Shown piece after piece: positions 54,877-63,778 of a stretch of DNA of 64,000 bases (its first letter is position 1; every line of letters starts with the position of its first letter). The notes below the pieces were generated by a model. That model did no database searches and was not told the origin of the DNA. It saw nothing but the letters and a program-made list of their open reading frames with translations. The stretch comes from JAABQG01 sp963726365. Its GTDB lineage: Bacteria > Pseudomonadota > Gammaproteobacteria > Burkholderiales > Burkholderiaceae_C. The stretch covers positions 1 to 64,000 of the forward strand of contig CAVSCI010000025.1 of assembly GCA_963726365.1 (NCBI GenBank), given 5' to 3'. Position numbers and translations under genes: made by a program.

Positions 54877-56325
54877 TCAGGCAGCGTAGACCGTGGAAGC
54901 GGTCTCGCCGCCGCGGCCGGTCCAATTGGTATGGAAGTACTCACCGCGCGGCCTGTCAACTCTCTCATACTGATGCGCGCCAAAAAAGTCTCTCTGAGCC
55001 TGCAACAGGTTCGCGGGGAGGTTTCCACATCGGTAGCCGTCATAGAAGGCCAGTGCCGACGACAAAGCCGGCGTCGGAACGCCACTCTTTATTGCTTGTA
55101 CGAGCACATTTCTCAAAGACTGTTGCGAGTCAGAAATTGTCTTCGAGAAAAAAGGATCAAGGAGCAGATTCTGGAGATCGGGATCCCTGTCAAACGCCTC
55201 CTTTATCTTTCCGAGAAAAGCAGAACGAATGATGCAGCCACCCCGCCATATTGACGCTATGCCGCCGTAATTCAGATTCCAGTGGTGGGACCTGGCGACC
55301 GCTCGCATCAATTGATAGCCCTGTGTGTAGGAAATTATTTTCGCTGCATACAGGGCTTTTTCGAGCTCATCAATGAAGGAGTTTCTTTCAGGCGTGAAGT
55401 CCGCAGCAGGGCCAGTCAATAATCTGGATGCCGATATTCTCTCGTCTTTCATTGATGAAAGCACACGGGAAAAAACGGACTCCGTGATAAGCGTAAGCGG
55501 AATCGCCTCGTCAAGGGCAGTAATGATTGTCCATTTTCCTGTCCCTTTTTGTCCTGCCTTGTCCAGTATTTTGTCAATCAAAGGGAAGCCATCGTCATCA
55601 CGAGCAGAAAGAATATCGCTCGTGATTTCAATCAGGTAACTGTTCAAACTGCCCTGGCTCCACTTTGAAAAGACATCGCTCATTTCATCGGCGGTCATCT
55701 TCAACACGTTTCTCATGATGTCATACACCTCACAGATGAGTTGCATGTCACCATATTCGATGCCGTTGTGAACCATCTTCACGAAATGTCCGGAGCCTTC
55801 CTCTCCGATCCATTCGCAACATGAACTCCCGTCATCAAGCTTCGCGGCAATGGCCTGGAAGATCGGCTGAACGCTTGCCCAGGCTGTCTTGGAGCCGCCT
55901 GGCATCAGGGACGGGCCGCGCAGAGCGCCTTCCTCTCCGCCAGACACACCAGTGCCGATAAAGTGCAGATGCTTTTCTTCGAGCAGCCTTGTTCTGTTTG
56001 TTGTGTCCTGGAAATTTGAGTTGCCCCCATCGACAAGAATGTCACCTTCTCCAAGAAGTGGCGTCAGCAGCGCAATGACATCATCGACGGGTCTGCCAGC
56101 TGGAACCATCATCATGATTATTCGGGGATGTTGCAGGGAGTCAATAAAATCCCCGACTGAACTGAATCCTGAGATATTCTTTCCTTGCCCTTTTCGGGCA
56201 ATGAATAAATCCACTTTTTCAGCTGAAGCATCAAATACTGACACGGAAAAACCATGGCTTTCCATGTTGAGAGCAAGATTTTCCCCCATGACGCCAATGC
56301 CAATGAGTCCAATGTGAGAGCGCAT
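54877..56325 (-). CDS. gnd: 6-phosphogluconate dehydrogenase, decarboxylating
   Basis: A 482-residue long-form enzyme. IGLIGIGVMGENLALNMESH (NADP), VDGGNSNFQDTTNRTRLLEE, GTGVSGGEEGALRGPSLMPG and HFVKMVHNGIEYGDMQLICE (catalytic Lys) are all present, and the C-terminus ends FGAHQYERVDRPRGEYFHTN with WTG. It makes ribulose 5-phosphate, CO2 and NADPH. Codon use and base composition look more AT-rich than the neighbours, suggesting later acquisition. It faces the gluconate operon and completes gluconate use. Confidence 0.95.
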   Translation of the reverse strand: MRSHIGLIGIGVMGENLALNMESHGFSVSVFDASAEKVDLFIARKGQGKNISGFSSVGDFIDSLQHPRIIMMMVPAGRPVDDVIALLTPLLGEGDILVDGGNSNFQDTTNRTRLLEEKHLHFIGTGVSGGEEGALRGPSLMPGGSKTAWASVQPIFQAIAAKLDDGSSCCEWIGEEGSGHFVKMVHNGIEYGDMQLICEVYDIMRNVLKMTADEMSDVFSKWSQGSLNSYLIEITSDILSARDDDGFPLIDKILDKAGQKGTGKWTIITALDEAIPLTLITESVFSRVLSSMKDERISASRLLTGPAADFTPERNSFIDELEKALYAAKIISYTQGYQLMRAVARSHHWNLNYGGIASIWRGGCIIRSAFLGKIKEAFDRDPDLQNLLLDPFFSKTISDSQQSLRNVLVQAIKSGVPTPALSSALAFYDGYRCGNLPANLLQAQRDFFGAHQYERVDRPRGEYFHTNWTGRGGETASTVYAA

Positions 56326-56673
56326 TTTTGCTTCCTGGTAATTTGTTGGTCGGAACGGGCGAACTTGAAAAGCATTGCCTTGAAAGGGAATTGAGGGGCG
56401 CCTGTGCCGGTTGGGACGCGGCGTCGAGGCCCGCATCGTCGATCTCGGCCGGGTCATCGGGATTGTAGGATCGCAATGGGCCTGCCCGCATTCGCCGTAC
56501 CGGTCCGAATTCCAGTCTTTTTGCCTTTCTTCCGGCGTGGGAAGGGTGCGGTCAGCTGTCGATTACGTAGTGACGGCACGCCAGTCCCGTCGGCGGCAGC
56601 CCGGTGCGGATGCCTTCGCTAAGATGCCGTGCAGGGCCCGGCCCGACACGCTGACTTTGAAACGGAGAAACAA
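56326..56673. other. Divergent intergenic region gnd / esterase
   Basis: About 350 bases without a convincing gene. It should contain the promoters for gnd and for the esterase gene. The gnd-side half is AT-richer like gnd itself. No GGATAGCGCTATCC operator is present here, so gnd is not obviously under the same repressor. Confidence 0.45.
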
Positions 56674-57780
56674 TTGACTGAAATCCTTTTGTGGGCTGTC
56701 GCCGTGGTGTTGGTGCTCTGGCTCATCCAGATTTTCTATTTGCGGGGGCCGGATCTGCGGGCCTTCGACCGGCCTGTTGGCCAGCGCCATTCGATCGACG
56801 CGGCGCCCAGCGCGGAGCACCTGGCGGTGGTGGCTTCGCTGGGCACCATTGCCGGTTCCCTGAAGAATGTGCCGCGTCGCCAGCATCTCGCGTGGCTGCG
56901 CAACTACATGGACAACGCCTTTCCCCTGGACGAGGGGGCCACCCGGATCACCCCTGTGGATGTCGCCGGGGTAAAAGCCGAATGGGTGCTGGCGCCGAAT
57001 GCCGACCCCCGGCGCCGCCTGCTCTACATCCACGGCGGGGCGTGGACCATGGGCAGCCCGAAGAGTCACCGCCGCCTGACCAGCAAGTTCTCCGAAGTCG
57101 CCAATGCCGCCGTGTTGGTCATCGACTACCGCTTGATGCCCGAACATACGCGCATCGCCGGGATCGAGGATTGCCGCACCGCCTACCGCTGGATGCTGGA
57201 CCACGGCCCCGAAGGCGCCGCGCCGGCCAGCGCGGTGTTCGTGGCGGGCGATTCGGCAGGGGGCAACCTGACGCTGTCGCTGATCGCCTGGATCCGCGAC
57301 CAGGGCCTGCGCGCGCCGAACGCCGCAGTGGCGCTGTCGCCCGCCACCGACGCCACGCTGGGCAGCCCGAGCCTGAAAGGCAACCTGGCCACCGATCCCA
57401 TGCTGGGTCCGCTGTTCAAGGTGCTGGCGAAAGTGCCCCGAACCGTGCTGCTGTGGGGCGGCTGGGCGCAGAACCGCATGCGGCCCAGCCATCCGGTGGT
57501 CTCCCCGGTCTTTGGCGACTTGGCGGGTCTGCCACCGCTTCTGGTGCATGCCAGCGAGGCCGAAATGCTGATTGATGACAGCCGCCGCTACGTGAACAAG
57601 GCCACCGCTGCGGGCTCGGTTGTCACCCTTCAGACCTGGCCCCACATGGTCCACGTCTGGCATCTGTTTCATCCGGAACTGCCGGAGGGCCGGGAGGCGT
57701 TCGAGGAAATTGGCCGATTCCTGCGTGAGAATTCACAGGGGCGTTGCGCTGGCGGCCTTGGGGATGGTGCTATTTCTTGA
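56674..57780 (+). CDS. HSL-like alpha/beta hydrolase (esterase)
   Basis: A 368-residue esterase of the hormone-sensitive-lipase family: oxyanion motif LLYIHGGAWTMGSPKSHRRL, nucleophile FVAGDSAGGNLTLSLIAW, acid/His region HPVVSPVFGDLAGLPPLLVH and HMVHVWHLF. I place the start at TTG 56674 because CGGAG lies six bases upstream; the first codons encode a single membrane anchor (LLWAVAVVLVLWLIQIFYL). Substrate unknown. Confidence 0.88.
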   Translation: MTEILLWAVAVVLVLWLIQIFYLRGPDLRAFDRPVGQRHSIDAAPSAEHLAVVASLGTIAGSLKNVPRRQHLAWLRNYMDNAFPLDEGATRITPVDVAGVKAEWVLAPNADPRRRLLYIHGGAWTMGSPKSHRRLTSKFSEVANAAVLVIDYRLMPEHTRIAGIEDCRTAYRWMLDHGPEGAAPASAVFVAGDSAGGNLTLSLIAWIRDQGLRAPNAAVALSPATDATLGSPSLKGNLATDPMLGPLFKVLAKVPRTVLLWGGWAQNRMRPSHPVVSPVFGDLAGLPPLLVHASEAEMLIDDSRRYVNKATAAGSVVTLQTWPHMVHVWHLFHPELPEGREAFEEIGRFLRENSQGRCAGGLGDGAIS

Positions 57781-57894
57781 CGTGAATCAGTTGTTCGCTA
57801 TGGCCGCCACGGGATCGTCAGGCGCCGGCAATCTTGGTGCCTATGATGGGAAGCGATGGCGCCTGGTGACGGTGCCGAACCAGGGACTCCCACC

Positions 57895-58941
57895 ATGACA
57901 CAAGTTGTATCTAACGCGCGCATCCCCGCCACCCTGATTCCCGGCGACGGGATCGGGGAAGAGATCGTCCATGCCACGCTTGCGGCACTGGACGCGTTGG
58001 AGGCGCCCTTCGACTGGGACCGCCAGGTCGCCGGCCTGGCTGGCGTGCAGGCCGCGGGTGATCCGCTGCCCAAAGCCACGCTCGACAGCATCCGGCGCAC
58101 GCGCCTTGCACTTAAGGGCCCGCTCGAAACCCCGTCGGGCGGCGGCTACCGCTCGTCCAATGTGCGCCTGCGCGAAGAATTCCAGCTCTACGCCAACCTG
58201 CGCCCGGCACGCACCCTCATCCCCGGCGGACGCTTCGACAAGGTCGATCTGGTCGTGGTGCGCGAAAACCTCGAAGGCCTGTACATCGGCCACGAGCACT
58301 ATGTGAAGATCGACGACGACCCGCATGCCGTGGCCATGGCCACCGGCATCAACACCCGCGCCGGCAGCCGCCGCCTGCTGGAGTTCGCCTTTGACCATGC
58401 TGTGCTGACCGGACGCAAGAAGGTCACCATCGTGCACAAGGCCAACATCATGAAGGCGCTGACCGGCATCTTCCTGGAGACTGGGCTGGAGTTGTACGAG
58501 CGCAAGTACAAGGGCCGGTTCGAGCTCGACACCGTGATCATCGACGCCTGCGCCATGAAACTGGTGCTCAACCCGTGGCAGTTCGACATGCTGGTCACGA
58601 CCAACCTGTTCGGCGACATCCTGTCCGATCTGGTGGCCGGTCTGGTCGGCGGGCTGGGCATGGCGCCAGGCGCCAACATCGGTGCCGACGCAGCGATCTT
58701 CGAGGCGGTGCACGGGTCAGCCCCGGACATCGCCGGCAAGGGCATTGCCAATCCGATCGCGCTGATGCTGGCCGCCGCCATGATGCTCGACCACTGCAAG
58801 CTCACGCAGCAGGCGACACGCCTGCGCACGGCGATCGACCAGACGCTCAACATCGACAATATCCGCACTGGCGATCTGGGTGGCAGCGCCGGGACCGACG
58901 CGTTTGCCAAGGCCGTGGTGAGCCGGATCAGGAACGGCTGA
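57895..58941 (+). CDS. NAD-dependent isocitrate dehydrogenase
   Basis: A 348-residue protein of the isocitrate/isopropylmalate dehydrogenase family: ATLIPGDGIGEEIVHATLAA, substrate site SSNVRLREEFQLYANLRP (isocitrate-type SxNxxLR), VRENLEGLYIGHEH, metal-site TNLFGDILSDLVAGLVGGLG and HGSAPDIAGKGIANPIAL. The short length and the lack of NADP-type residues in the last motif suggest NAD. It lies 52 bp before hoxF in the same direction, so it may share transcription with the hydrogenase genes. Confidence 0.88.
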   Translation: MTQVVSNARIPATLIPGDGIGEEIVHATLAALDALEAPFDWDRQVAGLAGVQAAGDPLPKATLDSIRRTRLALKGPLETPSGGGYRSSNVRLREEFQLYANLRPARTLIPGGRFDKVDLVVVRENLEGLYIGHEHYVKIDDDPHAVAMATGINTRAGSRRLLEFAFDHAVLTGRKKVTIVHKANIMKALTGIFLETGLELYERKYKGRFELDTVIIDACAMKLVLNPWQFDMLVTTNLFGDILSDLVAGLVGGLGMAPGANIGADAAIFEAVHGSAPDIAGKGIANPIALMLAAAMMLDHCKLTQQATRLRTAIDQTLNIDNIRTGDLGGSAGTDAFAKAVVSRIRNG

Positions 58942-58993
58942 GCGACGCTTCGCGGCTCACGACCGTTATTTCGCCCAGTGGCCCGACCACGCG

Positions 58994-60805
58994 ATGTCCG
59001 CCCAGCATCAACCCTTGACCACAGGTGCCCTGGAAGTGCAGGCCCTGCTGGCTCGCCATGGCAACGCGCCGCAGGCGCTGGTGCAGATTCTCCGGGAACT
59101 GCAGGCGCAGCAGGGCTGGCTGCCGCGCGACGCGCTGAGCCAGATCGCCACTGCGTTGCGGCTGACGCTGGCCCATGTCGAGGGTGTGGCGGGCTTCTAC
59201 CGCTTTTTTCACACCCGGCCGGTCGGGGCTTACCGGGTGCTGTTCAGCGACAACGTCACCGACCGGCTGCTGGGCAGCCAGGCCTTGATGGCCGACCTGT
59301 GCCGGCGCCTCGGAGTGGCGCCCGGGCGCGTCAGCGGCGACGGGCTGGTCAGCGTGGCGACCACCTCCTGCACCGGGCTGTGCGACCAGGGCCCGGCGCT
59401 GCTGGTCAATCACCACCAGGTGGTGACCCGGCTTGACGCGGCGCGCGTGGCGCAGATGGCCGAGCTGATTCGCAAGCGGGTGCCGGTGGATCAATGGCCG
59501 CCCGCCTGGTTCGAGGTGCAGGACAACATCCGGCGCGCCGACGTGCTGCTGGGCGCCGCGAACGCACCCGGCGAGGCCTTGGTTGCGGCGCTGGCGCGTG
59601 GACCCGAGGCGATGCTCGGCGAGATGAAGCGCTCCAACCTGCGCGGGCGCGGCGGTGCCGGCTTCGTGACCGGCTTGAAATGGGCGCTGTGCCGCGAGGC
59701 CGCGGGGGCGCAGCACGTGGTGGTCTGCAATGCGGATGAGGGCGAGCCCGGCACCTTCAAGGACCATGTGCTGCTGCGCCGGCAGGCCGACTCGGTGTTC
59801 GAGGGCATGACGATTGCGGCCCATGTCATCAAGGCCCGGATCGGCCTGGTGTACCTGCGCGGCGAATACCGCTATCTGCTGGAGGCGCTGCAGGCGGTGC
59901 TGCAGCGCCGACGCGATGCGGGGCTGCTGGGCCAGGCCATTCTGGGGCACGCGGGGTTTGATTTCGACATCGACATTCACGTCGGCGCTGGCGCCTATGT
60001 GTGCGGCGAGGAGTCGGCGCTGATTGAATCGCTCGAAGGCAAGCGCGGCACGCCGCGCATCCGCCCTCCCTTCCCGGTGGAGAGCGGCTATCTCGGTCAT
60101 CCGACGATTGTCAACAACGTCGAGACCTTTTGCGCGGCCGGGCACATCGCGCTGCAGGGCGGTGCCTGGTGGGCCGGCATCGGCACTGCCAAGTCCACGG
60201 GCACCAAGATTCATTCCGTATCGGGCGACTGCGAGCGCCCGGGCCTCTACGAATACCCCTATGGCACCCGCATCGGAACGATCCTGGAGGACTGCGGTGC
60301 AACGGACACGCAGGCGGTGCAGGTCGGTGGGCCGTCGGGCATCTGCCTGTCGGCCTTCGAGTTCGGCCGGCGCATCGCCTTCGAGGATGTGCCCACGGCG
60401 GGCGCCTTCATGGTGTTTGACCGCAGCCGCGACATGTTCGAGGTGGCGCGCGGCTTCGCGCATTTCTTCGCGCACGAGAGCTGCGGTTTCTGCACGCCGT
60501 GCCGGGTCGGCACCGCGCTGGTGGTCAAGCGGCTGGACAAACTGGCCTCGGGCCAGGGCTCGCGCTATGACATCGACGTGCTGTTCGAGCTCGACAAGCT
60601 GATGCATACCACCACGCATTGCGGCCTGGGCGCCACGGCCTGCAACCCGCTGCGCGACACCATCCTGCGGTTCCGGCCGGCCTACGAGCAGCGCCTGAAG
60701 TCGCTGTATTTCGAGCCGGGTTTTGATCTGGACGCTGAGTTATCGATTGCCCGGCGCATGACCGGCCGCGACGACGCCGGCGCCCATCTGGAGAACAAGG
60801 CATGA
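58994..60805 (+). CDS. hoxF: NAD-reducing hydrogenase diaphorase subunit HoxF
   Basis: A 603-residue diaphorase. The N-terminal NuoE-like domain keeps only part of its Fe-S cysteines (TTSCTGLCDQGP), as in the R. eutropha type. Then the NuoF-like part: FMN loop NLRGRGGAGFVTGLKWALCR, NAD loop GAGAYVCGEESALIESLEGK and the [4Fe-4S] ligands SCGFCTPCRVGT plus HCGLG. With HoxU it passes electrons from H2 to NAD+ in the cytosol. First gene of hoxFUYHW. Confidence 0.96.
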   Translation: MSAQHQPLTTGALEVQALLARHGNAPQALVQILRELQAQQGWLPRDALSQIATALRLTLAHVEGVAGFYRFFHTRPVGAYRVLFSDNVTDRLLGSQALMADLCRRLGVAPGRVSGDGLVSVATTSCTGLCDQGPALLVNHHQVVTRLDAARVAQMAELIRKRVPVDQWPPAWFEVQDNIRRADVLLGAANAPGEALVAALARGPEAMLGEMKRSNLRGRGGAGFVTGLKWALCREAAGAQHVVVCNADEGEPGTFKDHVLLRRQADSVFEGMTIAAHVIKARIGLVYLRGEYRYLLEALQAVLQRRRDAGLLGQAILGHAGFDFDIDIHVGAGAYVCGEESALIESLEGKRGTPRIRPPFPVESGYLGHPTIVNNVETFCAAGHIALQGGAWWAGIGTAKSTGTKIHSVSGDCERPGLYEYPYGTRIGTILEDCGATDTQAVQVGGPSGICLSAFEFGRRIAFEDVPTAGAFMVFDRSRDMFEVARGFAHFFAHESCGFCTPCRVGTALVVKRLDKLASGQGSRYDIDVLFELDKLMHTTTHCGLGATACNPLRDTILRFRPAYEQRLKSLYFEPGFDLDAELSIARRMTGRDDAGAHLENKA

Positions 60806-60887
60806 GACACGGCAACGCAGCGCCGGGCCGCTGCCAAGGCGAAGCTCGCACCGCAGCGCGCAGCACGGAGGTATTCCAGTGAGCCGC
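60802..60887 (+). repeat. Intercistronic repeat with ribosome binding site, copy 2
   Basis: GCATGAGAC...GCGCCGGGCC, CCAAGGCGAA, CACCGCAGCGCGCAGCACGG and AGGT, then GTGAGCCGC, corresponding block by block to 42915-42989. It contains the end of hoxF and the GGAGG and GTG-Ser-Arg start of hoxU. Confidence 0.7.
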
Positions 60888-61614
60888 GAACTGCATCAGG
60901 AAGGCGGCGCCTGGCCGAGTTTCTCGCTCGACGGCGAGGAGGTGCCGTTCAACCCGGGCGACACGATTCTGCAGGCGGCCACCCGCGTCGGCCGCTACAT
61001 CCCGCACCTGTGCTGGCACCCGGATTTTCCCGGCGCATGGCTCGTGCCGGCTGTGCAGCGTGAAAGTCAATGGCAAACCCGCGGGCGCATGCACGGCAAA
61101 GGCATCCGCCGGGCTCGACGTCGAAAGCGACACCGCCGAACTGAACGCGCACCGCAAGACGCTGCTGCAGATGCTGTTCGTCGAGGGCAACCATTTCTGC
61201 CCGAGTTGCGAGAAGAGCGGCAACTGCCTGCTGCAGGCCACCGCCTACGAGATGGGCATGGAAGGCCCGCACTTCGAGGAGTTCTATCCGAACCGCCCGG
61301 TGGACGCCAGCCACCCCGACATCCTGCTCGACCTGAATCGCTGCATCCTGTGCGAGCTGTGCGTGCGGGCCAGCCGCGATGTCGATGGCAAGAGTGTCTT
61401 TGCCATCGGCGGCCACGGCATTGACGCCCACCTGCTGGTCAACAGCGCCAGCGGCCGCCTGGCCGACACGACGATGGCGCTGGACGACCGCGCGGCCAGC
61501 GTCTGCCCCGTGGGCGTGATCCTGCCGAAGCGCCAGGGCTTCGTGATTCCGATCGGCCAGCGGCGGTTCGATGCGAAGCCGGTTTCGGAGCAGGTGGAAG
61601 GAGACCCGACATGA
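60879..61614 (+). CDS. hoxU: NAD-reducing hydrogenase diaphorase subunit HoxU (frameshifted)
   Basis: GTG start at 60879 after GGAGG. The [2Fe-2S] domain runs RYIPHLCWHPDFPGA in one frame and GSCRLCSVKVNGKPAGACTA in the next; deleting one T at about 61040 joins them. Then the NuoG-like [4Fe-4S] motifs HFCPSCEKSGNCLLQATAYE and RCILCELCVRASRD. The corrected protein has about 245 residues, normal for HoxU. It relays electrons between the HoxYH hydrogenase module and HoxF. Its stop overlaps hoxY (ATGA). Confidence 0.9.
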
Positions 61615-62177
61615 ACTTGCCTGTCATGCCGCACGGACCCCGCAAGCTCAAGGTGGCGACTGTTTCGCTGGCCGGCTGCTTTGGTTGCCACATGTCTTTC
61701 CTGGACATCGACGAGCGCCTGCTGGAGCTACTGGATCTTGTTGAGTTCGACCGCTCCCCGCTGACTGACATCAAAACCGTGGGCCACTGCGACATTGGCC
61801 TGATCGAAGGTGGCCTGTGCAATGCCGAGAACGTGGTGGTGCTGCGCGAATTCCGCGTGGCCTGCAAGACGCTGGTGGCGGTCGGTGCCTGCGCCATCAA
61901 CGGCGGCCTGCCGGCGCAGCGCAATCATCTCGACCTGGGGCGGATGCTGACCGATGTGTACCGCAGCCGCCCCGGCCTGAGCGCGGGCAGCGGCATTCCC
62001 AACGACCCCGAGCTGCCCCTGCCGCTGAACAAGGTACACCCGATCCATGAGGTGGTGCATGTGGACTATTTCCTGCCGGGCTGCCCGCCCTCGGCCGATG
62101 CATTCTGGCGCTTCCTGACCGACCTGATGGCCGGGCGCACGCCGCATCTGGGCCACGGCCTGATGCACTACGACTGA
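61611..62177 (+). CDS. hoxY: NAD-reducing hydrogenase small subunit HoxY
   Basis: A 188-residue [NiFe]-hydrogenase small subunit of the short, cytosolic type without signal peptide. Ligands of the proximal [4Fe-4S] cluster are in SLAGCFGCHMSFLDIDERLL, VGACAINGGLPAQRN and YFLPGCPPSADAFW. It receives electrons from the NiFe site in HoxH. Confidence 0.96.
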   Translation: MNLPVMPHGPRKLKVATVSLAGCFGCHMSFLDIDERLLELLDLVEFDRSPLTDIKTVGHCDIGLIEGGLCNAENVVVLREFRVACKTLVAVGACAINGGLPAQRNHLDLGRMLTDVYRSRPGLSAGSGIPNDPELPLPLNKVHPIHEVVHVDYFLPGCPPSADAFWRFLTDLMAGRTPHLGHGLMHYD

Positions 62178-62190
62178 CTGGCGTGAGAAC

Positions 62191-62240
62191 TTGTGGGACA
62201 GCTCAAGAGTTACACGAAGTGAACTTTGCTCTGTCCCCAA
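62191..62240 (+). other. Nested inverted repeat in the hoxY-hoxH spacer
   Basis: Outer arms GGGACAG (62195-62201) and CTGTCCC (62231-62237), inner arms AGTT-A-CAC (62208-62215) and GTG-AACT (62219-62225) around GAA. The hoxU-hoxY and hoxH-hoxW junctions overlap, so this 77-bp gap is unusual. It could be an RNA stability or pausing element, or a small mobile-repeat footprint. Confidence 0.5.
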
Positions 62241-62254
62241 CCATTTAGGACACC

Positions 62255-63778
62255 ATGACCCGATCGCTTGAAACTGCCGCCCCCGGCGCTGTCGCGCAAG
62301 GTCTGCGCCGCGTGGCCATCGAACCACTCTCACGCGTGGAAGGCCACGGCAAGGTGACGATCCTGCTCGACGGGCAGAACCGGGTGCAGCAGGTGCGCCT
62401 GCACATCGTCGAGTTTCGCGGCTTCGAGAAGTTCATCGAAGGCCGGCCCTACTGGGAGGTGCCGGTGATGGTGCAGCGCCTGTGCGGCATCTGCCCGGTG
62501 TCGCACCACCTGGCGGCATCCAAGGCCTTCGACCGGGTGGTGGGCGCGGTGCCGATCGCCGCTTCCGCCGAAAAGATTCGCCGGCTGATGCACTACGGCC
62601 AGGTGATGCAGTCGCACGCCCTGCATTTCTTTCACCTGGCGTCGCCCGACCTGCTGTTTGGCTTTGACTCCGACGTGAACCGGCGCAACATCGTCGGCGT
62701 GGCACAGGCGCACCCCGACATCGCGAAGAAGGGCATCCTGCTGCGCAAGTTCGGCCAGGAAGTGATCCGCGTGACCGCCGGCAAACGGGTGCACGGCACT
62801 GGCTCGGTGCCTGGCGGCGTCAACAAGCACGTCAGCGCCGAGGACCGTGCGATGCTGCAGCGCGACGTGGCACAGATGATCGCCTGGGCGCAGGATGCGG
62901 TGGGCATGGCCAAACAACTGCACGCACAGAATCCCGCGCTGTACAACAGCTTTGGCAGTTTCCGCTCCAGCATGCTCTCGCTGGTGCGCGCCGACGGGGC
63001 GATGGACCTCTACGACGGCGTGATCCGCGCGCGCGACGCCGTAGGGCAACTCATCTTTGACGGTGCCAGCGACCAGGGCTACCTCGACCTGATCGAGGAG
63101 GAGGTGAAACCCTGGACCTACATGAAGTTCCCGTTCCTGAAGAGCCTGGGGCCCGATCTGGGCTGGTACCGGGTGGGGCCGCTGGCGCGCCTGCAGAACT
63201 GCGACTTCATTCCCAGCCCGCTGGCTGAAGTCGAGCGCCAGGCGTTTGTCGCCTGGGGTCGTGGCGAGCCCATCCATGCCACGCTGGCCTACCACTGGGC
63301 GCGCATGATCGAACTGCTGCACTGCATCGAGGTCATTGCGCAGCTGCTCGACGACCCCGACATCCTCTCGGGCGAACTGATGGCCGGCGGGCCGCGACGG
63401 CGCTCGGGCGTGGGCGTGATCGAGGCGCCACGCGGCACGCTGATCCACCACTACGAGGTGGGCGATGACGACCTGGTGACGATGTGCAACCTGATCGTCT
63501 CGACCACGCACAACAACCAGGCCATGAACGAAGCGGTGTGCTCGGTGGCGCGCGAGTATCTGGACGGGCGCGAGCTGACCGAAGGCCTGCTGAACCACAT
63601 CGAGGTGGCGATCCGCGCCTACGACCCCTGCCTGTCCTGCGCCACCCATGCGCTGGGGCAGATGCCGCTTGACGTGGCGCTGGTTGGCCCGGAAGGTGAA
63701 CTGATGGACCGGATCACCCGGTCGCACACTGGCGGCATCGTGCGCGATCTCCAGCCAGCTGCATCGCGGGTGGCATGA
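62255..63778 (+). CDS. hoxH: NAD-reducing hydrogenase large subunit HoxH
   Basis: A 507-residue [NiFe] subunit. Ligand motif L1 VQRLCGICPVSHHLAASKAF and L2 YDPCLSCATHALGQMPLDVA provide the four Ni cysteines. The C-terminal extension after ATH is removed by the HoxW protease after Ni insertion, so this is a precursor. It splits H2 in the cytosol as the catalytic half of the soluble hydrogenase. The start at 62255 is not preceded by a strong ribosome binding site. Confidence 0.97.
   Translation: MTRSLETAAPGAVAQGLRRVAIEPLSRVEGHGKVTILLDGQNRVQQVRLHIVEFRGFEKFIEGRPYWEVPVMVQRLCGICPVSHHLAASKAFDRVVGAVPIAASAEKIRRLMHYGQVMQSHALHFFHLASPDLLFGFDSDVNRRNIVGVAQAHPDIAKKGILLRKFGQEVIRVTAGKRVHGTGSVPGGVNKHVSAEDRAMLQRDVAQMIAWAQDAVGMAKQLHAQNPALYNSFGSFRSSMLSLVRADGAMDLYDGVIRARDAVGQLIFDGASDQGYLDLIEEEVKPWTYMKFPFLKSLGPDLGWYRVGPLARLQNCDFIPSPLAEVERQAFVAWGRGEPIHATLAYHWARMIELLHCIEVIAQLLDDPDILSGELMAGGPRRRSGVGVIEAPRGTLIHHYEVGDDDLVTMCNLIVSTTHNNQAMNEAVCSVAREYLDGRELTEGLLNHIEVAIRAYDPCLSCATHALGQMPLDVALVGPEGELMDRITRSHTGGIVRDLQPAASRVA

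Noticed and set aside
60879..61614. Programmed frameshift in hoxU
   Set aside because: No slippery heptamer or UGA context at the break, and other genes in the window show the same one-base excess, so sequence error is more likely.
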